Shown: positions 42,733 to 51,876, counted from the stretch's first letter. The stretch: 64,000 nucleotides of DNA from Tenacibaculum tangerinum (GCF_029853675.1 NZ_CP122539.1:1-64000); one strand, 5' to 3'. The notes: a model not told the origin generated them from the sequence alone. Numbers and translations: made by a program.

Positions 42733-43413
42733 TTAATAAATTACTTCAACTTTATCTAATTCACTTACTTCTATAAACTCCATTCCTGTAAAACCATTTT
42801 CTTCTATGGCATTTTTAAGTTTTTCGGATACAAAATACCCACCTGGTGGTGCATTAACTATTCGAAACATATCTTCAGTGGCTTTGCTTAAGTCTAAATA
42901 AACGTTTTTTTCAAGTAACATTAATTGGTCTTTTCGTAACCTTTCTTTCTCAGAAACATATTCATCATAATCGTTTACTAAGACAGGTTGTTGAATACTT
43001 GAATTATCCCAGTCTCCTAATTTTTTGGAATAAAATTCGCTGTTAGAAAAATCGATATAAACATCTTGTTTGGTATCGTTCATCAAAAACAAATTATAGT
43101 TGTGTATTAACTTTTTGTTTTGCCAAGTTTTTATTTTCCAGTGTTGGTGGTTTCCTATTTCAAACTCTTTTAGAAATGCTAAAAAATCATCATCAATAAC
43201 TAAAAATGTAGTTCGAATGAATGCTACATCTAAAAGCGAAACTTGTTTTGCCTTTTTTTCAAGATAGGGTTCAGGTAACATAAAGTCAAAGTCTATTCTT
43301 CCTTCCCAAGGAATAAAATCTTGTTGAATATCTCCAAAAACACCTTCTTCGCTTTGAGGTTTTACACCAACATTTTTTCTATCTCTACTATTTTTTAATT
43401 CAAAATATTTCAT
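42733..43413 (-). CDS. Imm11-type immunity protein, cognate to the adjacent AHH toxin
   Basis: 226 residues, Imm11/DUF1629-like, with the C-terminal motif GYFVSEKLKNAIEENGFTGM. It begins four bases after the toxin stop, the usual toxin-then-immunity order. Compared with the copy at 41421-42098, the centre (FLVIDDDFLAFLK, DWDNSSIQQPVLVN) and C-terminus are nearly identical, while residues ~5-26, ~57-70 and ~150-175 differ strongly. Variable patches on a constant frame suit an immunity protein adapting to a changed toxin surface. Expected to be cytoplasmic. Confidence 0.78.
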   Translation of the reverse strand: MKYFELKNSRDRKNVGVKPQSEEGVFGDIQQDFIPWEGRIDFDFMLPEPYLEKKAKQVSLLDVAFIRTTFLVIDDDFLAFLKEFEIGNHQHWKIKTWQNKKLIHNYNLFLMNDTKQDVYIDFSNSEFYSKKLGDWDNSSIQQPVLVNDYDEYVSEKERLRKDQLMLLEKNVYLDLSKATEDMFRIVNAPPGGYFVSEKLKNAIEENGFTGMEFIEVSELDKVEVIY

Positions 43414-43417
43414 AGTT

Positions 43418-44785
43418 CTATGGATAACGTATTAAATCGGCTATTTGCCCAGAGTTTAAAGTAGGGTTATTTTTAATTAACGTCCTTATATGATTAGCTA
43501 GTCCAATGACAAAATTATAGGCTTCGTCGAAAGAAGCATTTGGGTTTATAACCTTGTCATATTTATCTAAAATTTCAAGTACTTTATCATTATAACGATT
43601 ATGTCCAGTCAAATGTAAATCATTTAATCTAGAGATGCCATTTAAGGCTTCATTTAAATGAAAGGCATGTTTAGAATTGGCGGCTTTTTGTATCAAGTTA
43701 TGTCCCTTCCTTGCCCAAGGAATTAAATGGTGGGCGTGTAAGGCGGAATCTGTAATTCCTAAAACCTTTCGTAAAGTGCCTCGACTTCCAAATGCTACCC
43801 CATCTGCGGTAATTTTCCATACCAGTTTTACCTTAGTTCCTATGGTGCTAGCTTTTACAATTTTTAAACCGTATTTGGTAGCAACACTTCCATAGCCCAC
43901 TATAGGTATAGCGCTTGCAAAACTTAAGGTGGCATTGACACCGTCTCCTTCAATGGCATACAGAACTCCATTGGTTAAGTCTGCTATTTCTCCTACTACA
44001 GGTATTAAACCGAAAACATCTAAACTGATATGAATTCCGTCTTTCGTAGCCTCCCAAAACACTTTGGTCTTTGGCCATTCAGGGTTTAAGGCTTTTAACG
44101 TAGCTATTTTAAATATAAAATATTGTATAATAGGATCTGTAAACTCAACATTAGAAGCATCTATAACCATATATTGATTTACAGTATTTAAAAAATTATA
44201 GTCTAAACTATTGTAGATTTTATTTTCGCTAAATGCTTGCAAAACAAAAGACAAAGTATTGTTTTGGTCAGTTGTTTCTAAACTGATAAGGCTTGTAATT
44301 TCTTTCGCAAAAGCTTTCGCTTCTAGGCTAGTATTTCCGATTAAGAAAGTATCAATTTTAGCAGCCTCTGTAAAATTAGCCTCTAACCATGCTAGCTCTG
44401 CTTTGGTTAGGCTATAGTCTAGCTTTTTATTAATTTCTTGCGCCAATGCTTTCTCTGGTGAGGTGGTAGGGTCTGAGCCATCTTCGTTTATCGGGGTGGT
44501 ATAGGTTTCACCAGTAGTGGTATCGTTTGTAGTAGTACCTCCGCCTGTTGTAGGTTCAGAAGTACCCGAACCTGTTCCTGTGCTACCTCCTCCAGAAGTT
44601 GTTGAATTGGTTGGAGGGGTGTATGTACCACTTTCGCAATGCGAAAAATCGATGATCGTAACAATATTGGTTCCTGAACAAGGATTGTTACAAGGGGTAT
44701 TACTGGTGCCATGTATTGGCGGGTAATCTTGACAGGCATATTTTAAGGTATGGTATAGGGTTGAATTTCTGTATATACCGTTCCT
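43418..44785 (-). CDS. Polymorphic toxin C-terminal part: pre-toxin region and AHH nuclease domain (frameshifted from lipoprotein)
   Basis: The frame is open from 44785 to the stop at 43418 but has no good ATG; the first usable start is TTG at 44446. Its upstream part encodes a Thr/Gly/Ser/Pro-rich linker with Cys (NTPCNNPCSG, HCESGTYTPP). After TTG 44446 come ~130 helical residues, a pre-toxin-like hydrophobic segment (FGLIPVVGEIADLTNGVLYA) and an AHH nuclease domain of the HNH/Endo VII fold: HAHHLIPWARKGHN (~237-250) and LTGHNRYND (~279-287). The upstream lipoprotein gene ends at 44743 in another frame. The overlap and the missing start strongly suggest one original gene split by a one-base loss near 44743-44785. 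An Imm11 gene follows after four bases. Confidence 0.8.
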   Translation of the reverse strand, partial: RNGIYRNSTLYHTLKYACQDYPPIHGTSNTPCNNPCSGTNIVTIIDFSHCESGTYTPPTNSTTSGGGSTGTGSGTSEPTTGGGTTTNDTTTGETYTTPINEDGSDPTTSPEKALAQEINKKLDYSLTKAELAWLEANFTEAAKIDTFLIGNTSLEAKAFAKEITSLISLETTDQNNTLSFVLQAFSENKIYNSLDYNFLNTVNQYMVIDASNVEFTDPIIQYFIFKIATLKALNPEWPKTKVFWEATKDGIHISLDVFGLIPVVGEIADLTNGVLYAIEGDGVNATLSFASAIPIVGYGSVATKYGLKIVKASTIGTKVKLVWKITADGVAFGSRGTLRKVLGITDSALHAHHLIPWARKGHNLIQKAANSKHAFHLNEALNGISRLNDLHLTGHNRYNDKVLEILDKYDKVINPNASFDEAYNFVIGLANHIRTLIKNNPTLNSGQIADLIRYP

Positions 44786-45357
44786 TCACATTCATCGTCT
44801 GACCCACCCTCTGGCGGTGCCCAATCAATAAATTCGTCCTTAGCAGATAAATTTATGTTTTCTAAGCTTAGGTATTTTTCTGGTATTTTATAAGAAATGG
44901 CTTTGCCGTACGGGTTTTCTAGAGCAACCTCAGGTTTTTGTTGGTACGATATTAAAAAATAAGTAAAAGTATTTTGGTACTTTTTAACCAGAAAGTTTTC
45001 AAAATACGATGCTGTTAAAACAGGCTTTTTAATTTGAAAGGTCCATGTAACAACGTTTTCGGTAGTTATTTTAGTTACTTTTTCTGTAAGAATGTTTAAG
45101 CCCTCAGCGATTTCTTCTTCTTTGTATTGTTTGCTGTTTGAGAAGTTTTGTTCTAAAAGAGGTAACGACTTCTGAATTTCGGTATCTTTTAATAAATCGT
45201 CATAGTTAAGTTTTTCTAGCGTATAGTTGGCAAGTCCTTTTTGTTCTTGGCTAAAAGCTACTTCTTCTTTTTCGCAATTCCATAGCAATAGTGAAAATCC
45301 AAAAAGGAGCAGTCCTATTTTTAAAAGGTTGGTGAATGGGTTTCTTTTACTTTTCAT
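44743..45357 (-). CDS. Lipoprotein N-terminal part of the split polymorphic toxin
   Basis: 204 residues. The basic N-terminus and hydrophobic core (LLKIGLLLFGFSLLLWNC) end in a lipobox Cys followed by EKEE, so the protein should be lipidated and membrane-anchored. The mature part is polar, with alternating strands, ending in an acidic Gly/Pro stretch (WAPPEGGSDDECEG) typical of a linker just before the stop. A -1 shift before that stop joins the Cys- and Thr/Gly-rich linker and AHH toxin encoded at 43418-44785. Together they would make a lipoprotein-anchored toxin of roughly 650 residues. Alone it is probably a truncated product. Confidence 0.8.
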   Translation of the reverse strand: MKSKRNPFTNLLKIGLLLFGFSLLLWNCEKEEVAFSQEQKGLANYTLEKLNYDDLLKDTEIQKSLPLLEQNFSNSKQYKEEEIAEGLNILTEKVTKITTENVVTWTFQIKKPVLTASYFENFLVKKYQNTFTYFLISYQQKPEVALENPYGKAISYKIPEKYLSLENINLSAKDEFIDWAPPEGGSDDECEGTVYTEIQPYTIP

Positions 45358-45550
45358 GGTATATAAATTTTAATGAGTTACAATTTTTTGCTAAAGATAC
45401 ATGCTTGTAGCTTCAAACACAATTAGGGTTATCCCTATTTGTTTTCAATCTTTCTCAGGGAAAACCCTGAGATTTTGTTAACATTTGTGTTGAGTTAATT
45501 CTTGTTGTAATTATTTACAAGGCAGAGGAAAGCATAATAAAATAGAAACT

Positions 45551-45567
45551 GGTAAGTCACTGACTTA
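45551..45567. other. Short perfect palindrome downstream of the uvrB-tail remnant
   Basis: gtaagtca-c-tgacttac is followed on the + strand by TTTTTT. It could be a weak terminator or a protein-binding palindrome upstream of the lipoprotein gene (start 45357). Most of the rest of 45358-45623 is A/T-rich and holds nothing I recognise. Confidence 0.35.
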
Positions 45568-45623
45568 CTTTTTTGCCTTTTTTGTACGGAGGGTGTACGA
45601 TTTTCGCTTTTTTAGGGGTAAAA

Positions 45624-45704
45624 CTATAGGTTTTCTTTCAAAACCTGAATTTCATCACGCAATTGTGCCGCTACTAAAAAGTCCAATGCTTTGGCAGCTT
45701 TTTC
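45624..45704 (-). pseudogene. Detached, diverged 3' end of uvrB
   Basis: Minus-strand translation reads LEKAAKALDFLVAAQLRDEI then QVLKENL and a stop, matching the last 27 residues of the intact UvrB at 47051 (EEAAKALDFLVAAQLRDEIE, VLKGNL) with a few substitutions. DNA is nearly identical over the middle ~60 bp. No uvrB sequence lies upstream of ~45704. It marks the ancestral end of uvrB or a recombination/insertion scar, with the 1.35 kb between the two tails as the inserted piece. Confidence 0.85.
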
Positions 45705-45741
45705 TAATACGAAAAAATTGCAAAAACACTATCTACGTTAA

Positions 45742-46022
45742 TTACTTCAAAAAGTTATAACCAATTTTTAAAGAAAAGTTATTAAACGCTGCACGATCGT
45801 TTAAGTTAATAACATTACTAGAAGCATAGATTTTTCTTGAGTTATTATATCTAAATTCTAAACTAATTTTATGATTAAAGTTATATCCAAAACCAAAGAA
45901 GAAGTTAACGAATGAGTCTAACTCTGACGATTCAATAGAGTTTTCAAATTCAAGTTCAATTTCTCCTTTTGTTATCAAGTCAATAACCATACCTGCATTT
46001 AGAAAAAGTTTATTTTTTTGAT
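45742..46022 (-). pseudogene. C-terminal part of the outer-membrane protein at 46023-46994, out of frame
   Basis: This reading frame continues the protein at 46023-46994 in the -1 frame. After ...RHYFF the other frame reads LNQKNKLFLNAGMVIDLITK, then beta strands (FGFGYNFNHKISLEFRY, FNNFSLKIGYNFLK) to a terminal aromatic/Lys, a classic barrel C-terminus. The internal ATG at 45990 is not a natural start. One extra T in the T8 tract (46025-46032) would restore a single ~417-residue protein. Confidence 0.75.
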
Positions 46023-46994
46023 TTAAAAAAAATAATGCCTACCCCCAATAGGTAGTTCAATAGAATTATATTCAATTTTTCCTTCAGTGTAAATGGGTTG
46101 ATTCACTATAGTGCCTGAACTAGGAACTACGACTTCTTTATATCCCGTTAAAAATGTTTTTTCATCATTATAAGATTGATAAGTGGGCTCTGTAAAGAGT
46201 GACCATTTATTGTTATTAAAAGGAAAAACATATTCAATTTCAGTACCTATTTTGTAGGCGATTTTGGGGTCAAAGTATGAATTCAAACTAGCAGAAAATG
46301 AATTACTTGATTTAGAGATACCTATGCTAAACTTTGCATAAATATTTAACTTGCCTTTTTTAGATGTTTGGCTGTAAACAGTTTTTAAAGAGTTATGACA
46401 AGAATTATATTTTGTAAAGTAATCTACTAAGTTTTTTTCATTGTAGGTAATATTGGATTTTAAGTTAGTATCGTTACAGTCAAGCTCTTCTCTTAGTGTT
46501 TTTTGGTAATTTAGGTTTTTACCAAGAGTATTTTTTTTTGTTTTATAAAGTTTGAATTCTAACGGAAGAATTTTAGAGTCTTTTTTCTTATAGAAAAAAT
46601 AATCTACGCCCCCAGAGTTGTATTTGTATAAGTTTGCTTTACCTTCAACTAAAACCTTAAGGAGCAACTCTTCTTCTTCAAACTTAGATGTTCTTGATTT
46701 GTCTAGATTATTTAGGTCGCCGTTATAGCGATTTACTTTTACTAGATGTTTTTCTAAATGAATTTTTTGATTGATAAAAACCTTTTTTAGTGATTTTTTG
46801 TGAATAGTATTAACTTTAGAATTTTCATGAATCTTATAGTCAATAGATGAAGGTATATTTATCCAATCTTCATTCTTAATTAGACAATCTACTTTATTAC
46901 CTTCCATGGTTAGGTAATAACCTTTTTCAAATTTTGCTTGTGAAAAAAGATTTCCTATTATAAAAAATAGTGCGAAAACAAGTTTGAATTTCAT
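46023..46994 (-). CDS. Outer-membrane beta-barrel family protein, N-terminal part (frameshifted)
   Basis: 323 residues with a signal peptide (~1-18, ending GNLFSQ). The first 190 residues form a mixed domain with conserved-looking FEKGYYLTMEGNKVDCLIKN; from ~215 the sequence has alternating barrel strands (LNIYAKFSIGISKSSNS, IGTEIEYVFPFNNNKW, IEYNSIELPIGGRHYFF). The stop comes right after HYFF inside a poly-T tract, and the lost strands are encoded in the next frame (45742-46022). Such proteins are common flavobacterial outer-membrane proteins of unknown role. The gene lies between the two copies of the uvrB 3' end. Confidence 0.7.
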   Translation of the reverse strand: MKFKLVFALFFIIGNLFSQAKFEKGYYLTMEGNKVDCLIKNEDWINIPSSIDYKIHENSKVNTIHKKSLKKVFINQKIHLEKHLVKVNRYNGDLNNLDKSRTSKFEEEELLLKVLVEGKANLYKYNSGGVDYFFYKKKDSKILPLEFKLYKTKKNTLGKNLNYQKTLREELDCNDTNLKSNITYNEKNLVDYFTKYNSCHNSLKTVYSQTSKKGKLNIYAKFSIGISKSSNSFSASLNSYFDPKIAYKIGTEIEYVFPFNNNKWSLFTEPTYQSYNDEKTFLTGYKEVVVPSSGTIVNQPIYTEGKIEYNSIELPIGGRHYFF

Positions 46995-47050
46995 GTGTAC
47001 TTAGATATAGTTAGCAATTTGTGTAAAGAGATGCAATTTAATGAAAAAAT

Positions 47051-49039
47051 TTATAAATTTCCTTTTAAAACCTCTATTTCATCACGCAATTGTGCCGCTA
47101 CTAAAAAGTCCAATGCTTTGGCAGCTTCTTCCATTTGTTTACGCTTGGTACGTATGCGTTTTTCTATTTCTTGTTTGGGTAGGTATTCCAAATCTTGTTC
47201 CGCAGCCTTTTGAGTGGCATTATCGTAATGATACGAGGTAATTGCGTTTTTAGACAAGGTATTGTCTATCTTTTTATTGATTTGTTTGGGCGTAATTCCG
47301 TGAGCCGTATTATACTGAATCTGCTTTTCACGTCTGCGGTTGGTTTCGTCAATGGTGAGTTGCATACTGTTGGTAATTTTATCCGCATACATAATGGCTT
47401 TTCCATGCACGTTACGAGCAGCACGACCTACCGTTTGTGTTAATGAGCGGTGTGAACGTAAAAAACCTTCTTTATCGGCATCTAAAATAGCTACTAACGA
47501 TACTTCTGGAAGGTCTAAGCCCTCACGAAGTAGGTTTACTCCAATCAACACATCAAATAAACCTTTACGCAAGTCTTGCATAATTTCTACACGTTCTAAG
47601 GTATCTACGTCAGAGTGAATATAACGGCAGCGTACTTGAATTCGGGTTAAGTATTTTGCCAATTCTTCTGCCATACGTTTGGTTAAGGTAGTAACTAAAG
47701 TACGTTCGTCTTTTTCTACACGAATTTGAATTTCTTCAATTAAATCATCAATCTGATTTAAGCTAGGGCGGACTTCGATTTCTGGATCTAACAATCCAGT
47801 AGGTCGAATGACTTGCTCTACAAACAAGCCTTCGGTTTTTTGTAATTCGTAATCTGCAGGAGTTGCCGAAACATAAATCACTTGATTTTGCAAGGCTTCA
47901 AATTCTTCAAATTTTAACGGACGGTTATCCATAGCCGCAGGCAATCGGAATCCGTATTCTACCAAGTTTTCTTTTCGACTTCTGTCTCCGCCATACATGG
48001 CATGTACTTGCGGTATGGTAACGTGACTTTCATCAATTACCATTAGGTAGTCTTCAGGAAAGTAATCTAACAAGCAGAAAGGTCGTGTACCCGCTTCTCG
48101 TCCGTCTAAATAACGAGAATAGTTTTCAATTCCTGAGCAGTATCCTAATTCCCGAATCATTTCTAAATCGAATTCGGTCCGTTCTTGCAAGCGTTTTGCT
48201 TCTAAATGCTTTCCGATTTCCTTAAAATAAGCTACTTGTTTTACCATATCATCCTGAATTTGATGTATGGCATTTTGTAAGATATCAGGAGAGGTTACAA
48301 ATAGGTTAGCAGGATAAATATTGAGTTTTTTTAACCGCGCAATCACTTCGTTAGTTTCAATATCGAAAGTTTCAATTTCTTCGATTTCATCTCCAAAAAA
48401 ATGAATTCTATAGCCATTTTCTCCATAAGAAGGATAGATGGTAACGACATCTCCTTTTACTTTAAAGGTACCGCTTTTTATCTCTACTTCGGTACGTGCA
48501 TATAAACTAGTTACTAATCGGTGTAAAAATTTTGTGCGAGAAATTTGCTGGTCGACTTCAATGGTAATGACATTCTTTTTGAATTCTGTTGGATTTCCAA
48601 TACCGTATAAACACGAAACTGAGGCGACTACTAACACGTCTCTACGTCCTGAAAGTAGGGAAGAGGAGGTGCTAATTCGTAAGCGTTCTATTTCATCGTT
48701 GATAGATAAATCTTTTTCAATATACGTTCCAGTAACAGGAATATAGGCTTCGGGTTGATAGTAGTCATAGTACGAAACAAAATACTCCACAGCATTATTA
48801 GGAAAGAACTGTTTGAACTCAGAATACAATTGAGCAGCCAGCGTTTTGTTATGTGCCAGCACTAAGGTTGGACGGTTGACTTCAGCTACTACATTGGCTA
48901 CTGAAAACGTTTTACCAGAACCAGTAACTCCTAATAGGGTTTGGTATCTTTCGTCGGTTAGAATTCCGTTTGAAAGTTGTTTAATGGCTTGGGGTTGATC
49001 GCCAGTAGGTTTAAATTCAGAGTGTAATTCAAAGTTCAT
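47051..49039 (-). CDS. uvrB: Excinuclease ABC subunit UvrB
   Basis: 662 residues, full length. Walker A GVTGSGKT is at ~38-45; the beta-hairpin region YYDYYQPEAYIP and the helicase motifs DESHVTIPQVHAMYGGDRSRK and GRAARNVHGKAIMYAD follow. The C-terminal UVR domain (KALDFLVAAQLRDEIEVLK) binds UvrA/UvrC. UvrB verifies damage and recruits UvrC in nucleotide excision repair. Its last ~27 codons are duplicated in diverged form at 45624-45704. Confidence 0.97.
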   Translation of the reverse strand: MNFELHSEFKPTGDQPQAIKQLSNGILTDERYQTLLGVTGSGKTFSVANVVAEVNRPTLVLAHNKTLAAQLYSEFKQFFPNNAVEYFVSYYDYYQPEAYIPVTGTYIEKDLSINDEIERLRISTSSSLLSGRRDVLVVASVSCLYGIGNPTEFKKNVITIEVDQQISRTKFLHRLVTSLYARTEVEIKSGTFKVKGDVVTIYPSYGENGYRIHFFGDEIEEIETFDIETNEVIARLKKLNIYPANLFVTSPDILQNAIHQIQDDMVKQVAYFKEIGKHLEAKRLQERTEFDLEMIRELGYCSGIENYSRYLDGREAGTRPFCLLDYFPEDYLMVIDESHVTIPQVHAMYGGDRSRKENLVEYGFRLPAAMDNRPLKFEEFEALQNQVIYVSATPADYELQKTEGLFVEQVIRPTGLLDPEIEVRPSLNQIDDLIEEIQIRVEKDERTLVTTLTKRMAEELAKYLTRIQVRCRYIHSDVDTLERVEIMQDLRKGLFDVLIGVNLLREGLDLPEVSLVAILDADKEGFLRSHRSLTQTVGRAARNVHGKAIMYADKITNSMQLTIDETNRRREKQIQYNTAHGITPKQINKKIDNTLSKNAITSYHYDNATQKAAEQDLEYLPKQEIEKRIRTKRKQMEEAAKALDFLVAAQLRDEIEVLKGNL

Positions 49040-49076
49040 TCAACAAAAATACGCATAGTTATTTAGGTAATGAATT

Positions 49077-51797
49077 TTAATTTCTTTTGAGGGTAAAATG
49101 ACCTTTTTTATCTATGGTATTGTCATTAAGATCTTTAAGCTTTGCATGAAACCAATAATCGTTAGTAGGTAGTTGAATGTTGTTATAGGTGCCATCCCAT
49201 CCGAGATCTGAATTTTTATCATTTATCACATAAACGACTTTACCAAAACGATTGAATATTTTGATATCAATTTCTTTAAAGAAATTAGTACTCACACCAT
49301 ATACCTTCCAATAGTCATTAAAACCATCGGAATTTGGAGTTAAAAATTTAGGGTATCCGATAATACTAGCCGATGCTGTTATGGAGGGTTCACACTTGTT
49401 AAGGTCTTTAATATATATAGTAGCAATACCAGGTTGTACATTGTAGAAGGAATGTGAAGCTCCGTTACCAAAATATGTAGTGTCATCTAAAGAAAACTCA
49501 TAGTTACTATCACCGTTTACACTAACATAAACAATATTTTCAGTTTCACTTTGCACAGTAACATCAACATTTAAAATTTTAGGAGGTGGAGGATAATTAA
49601 CAGTGAAACTTTTAGAGGTTGAACACTCTACTCCATTTATCGTCTTAAAAATAGTTAGTGAGAATGTACCAGCTTTTGTTAGTGCAAAACTATTACTTGT
49701 AGCTATAGTAGTATTGTTTTCATCTTTCCATTCGAATCTATCATAAGAAGAATCAGCAGTTAAAGTAATAGGAGGGTGGTCAGAAGGACTGATGCAGATA
49801 GTATAATTGTCTTCTAAATTTATTTGAGGAGAGTTTACGATTAATTCGATAGGAGATATACCAAAACAACCATTTTCATTTTCTATTTTTACCCAAATGG
49901 TAGTAGAGTTAGATATATACTCATAAGGAAGGATGTTGATAGATTTTTGTGCATCTGTGAATGATGCAAAAAAGGATATCTTTTCAAGTTTACTTAAACC
50001 CAAATTGTTCACTATTTGACTCCTTTTTACCCTTAAATCAAAAAAACCTACATCTTCGTTTACACTACTTTCAACATCTTTACAAGCTGTTATTGGCGGA
50101 ATTGTAAGTGCAGGTCTAAACAAAGCTTCTATAGAAAAACTTTCGATATTAGAACAACCATTTAATGAGGTAGCTCTGGTGTATATAGTTTGTGGGTTAC
50201 TCTCATTGTAGAAGTTTTCAGGGTCTTGTATTTGATTGGTATTATTTTCTGCATCAGCTAAATTCGTATAAAATTCATATGTAAGTGTATCATCTGTTGA
50301 TATTTTATCTCCAATAGCATTTAGATTAAATAAATTTACTCCGTCATTATCATCGTCGCATTGAACAATTTCTTGATTGGGGATTAGTTTAGGTAGTGGA
50401 AAAACGGTAACTTTTTTATAAAGTTTTACATCTTTGTTGTTAATATTTATAGTGGCGGTAACTGTGTATTCTCCTGCAGTAGTGTATGCATATTCAGGAC
50501 TCATTTCATTACTTATACTTCCGTCTCCAAATTCCCAAGTAACACTATTTATTGGAGCGTAAGAATCTAGAGAAAAATTGAATGTATCAAAAACACACTG
50601 ATCTTCAGTAAGAATTCTATTTCTAAAATAGGATTGAATAAAGCTAGGAAGTCCTTTTATAGATAGCCCAGGATCGAGTTGAATGGCCATATGGTTATAA
50701 TCACAGTCTAATTTATATTGGTCTGGCGAATCAATAAAACCAATATTCTGAACAGGAGATAACCCATTGATTTCGTCTATAGGATCGTCTTTAGTATACA
50801 TAGCTACATAAACTTTGCCGTTATTTGCTAATTGTAATGCCCCAAAAGAGTAATCGTAAGAAACAAAAATGGGGGTTTTCTCAGAAAATAATGGATTTGA
50901 AGGAAAAGGATTGTCGAAAAAGTACTGGACTAAGATACTAGAATCAGTTCTTTGTCTTGCGGTGTAATATAAAATTTTGGAATTCGGAGAGAAACCTAAT
51001 CCATACGGATATGTAGGAGAAAGAAGTGCGATATCAGTAAAAATTCTAGTGTTAAAACTGACATTCCCAGAAGAGGTGTCAAAGTTGTACACATAAATAA
51101 AAGAGTTGTTATAATCAGAAATAGCAAGCTTACTTCCATCGGGTGATATTTTCATAGCTCCTATTTTATCGATTGAATCTTCTTGGATAGTATTGTTTTT
51201 AGGAGGTCTTACAACACCAGTTTCATCAATTTCAAAAGCAGAAATATTAGTTATTGGAGAGGTGATTGCTCCGCTTTTATTCAAAGTGATTACCCAAATA
51301 GATTTTCCATTTTTATGGTGTACAGCGGTAATTCTTTCAGTAGTTAAACTTTTAAGCAATGAATTCCTGCGTTTTACAATACCATTCGGATAACTTGAAG
51401 AGATTTCAATTTCAGCAAGAAAAAGAGCAAAAGTTCCAGAAGGAAGTGTACTCTTCATATAAAGTAAATAATAGATCTCTGTTGAATTTGGTTTTGGGAT
51501 TATAATTGAATTTTGGAACAATTCTTTCTTATCACCTAAATCAGTACCACCTTCCATAACTTCATGGTTTCTATTCCAAATAGTTTTTCCATCAGAATAG
51601 AATAAAAGATTTCCATTGGTGTCTGAAATTGAAGTACAGCCAGCTGGTGTTTCCATTTGGCTTGTGTTGGTAACATTAATTCCACCATAACTAAAATTAA
51701 GACCAGCTTTGTCACCAAAAAACCAATGATTGGTTTCATTTTGTGAAAAACAAAACAAGGAATATAAAAACAAAAAGAGTACTAGTAATTTATTCAT
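49077..51797 (-). CDS. T9SS type B sorting domain protein with PKD domain
   Basis: 906 residues from the ATG at 51797; a longer frame to 51821 puts eight residues in front of the signal peptide and is less likely. The signal peptide is MNKLLVLFLFLYSLFCFSQ. The N-terminal ~380 residues are propeller-like (HWFFGDKAGLNFSYGG, TSISDTNGNLLFYSDG, MKISPDGSKLAISDY). A PKD domain (~430-475; SVTWEFGDGSISNEMSPEYAY), Ig-like modules with paired Cys and the type B sorting domain (FLTPNSDGFNDYWKVYG, IKIFNRFGKVVY, GHFTLKRN) follow. It is a secreted, probably surface-attached protein, related to the product of 54500-57357. Confidence 0.9.
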   Translation of the reverse strand: MNKLLVLFLFLYSLFCFSQNETNHWFFGDKAGLNFSYGGINVTNTSQMETPAGCTSISDTNGNLLFYSDGKTIWNRNHEVMEGGTDLGDKKELFQNSIIIPKPNSTEIYYLLYMKSTLPSGTFALFLAEIEISSSYPNGIVKRRNSLLKSLTTERITAVHHKNGKSIWVITLNKSGAITSPITNISAFEIDETGVVRPPKNNTIQEDSIDKIGAMKISPDGSKLAISDYNNSFIYVYNFDTSSGNVSFNTRIFTDIALLSPTYPYGLGFSPNSKILYYTARQRTDSSILVQYFFDNPFPSNPLFSEKTPIFVSYDYSFGALQLANNGKVYVAMYTKDDPIDEINGLSPVQNIGFIDSPDQYKLDCDYNHMAIQLDPGLSIKGLPSFIQSYFRNRILTEDQCVFDTFNFSLDSYAPINSVTWEFGDGSISNEMSPEYAYTTAGEYTVTATININNKDVKLYKKVTVFPLPKLIPNQEIVQCDDDNDGVNLFNLNAIGDKISTDDTLTYEFYTNLADAENNTNQIQDPENFYNESNPQTIYTRATSLNGCSNIESFSIEALFRPALTIPPITACKDVESSVNEDVGFFDLRVKRSQIVNNLGLSKLEKISFFASFTDAQKSINILPYEYISNSTTIWVKIENENGCFGISPIELIVNSPQINLEDNYTICISPSDHPPITLTADSSYDRFEWKDENNTTIATSNSFALTKAGTFSLTIFKTINGVECSTSKSFTVNYPPPPKILNVDVTVQSETENIVYVSVNGDSNYEFSLDDTTYFGNGASHSFYNVQPGIATIYIKDLNKCEPSITASASIIGYPKFLTPNSDGFNDYWKVYGVSTNFFKEIDIKIFNRFGKVVYVINDKNSDLGWDGTYNNIQLPTNDYWFHAKLKDLNDNTIDKKGHFTLKRN

Positions 51798-51876
51798 AGC
51801 TAACAAATTATTGACTAGCATGTAATATACTAAAAAATATTGTATTCACAGGTTAACTTATACTAACTTAAAGAAG

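Noticed and set aside
44488..44739. 83-aa minus-strand ORF inside the toxin linker
   Set aside because: It is the continuation of the lipoprotein frame after its stop, out of frame with the toxin; composition is a shadow of the Thr/Gly linker.
44743..44785. Programmed -1 ribosomal frameshift joining lipoprotein and toxin
   Set aside because: No X-XXY-YYZ slippery heptamer lies before the stop in the lipoprotein frame, and no strong downstream structure is evident; a simple base loss is the plainer reading.
47041..48746. Plus-strand ORFs opposite uvrB
   Set aside because: The minus strand encodes a complete, highly conserved UvrB; the plus-strand frames are shadows.
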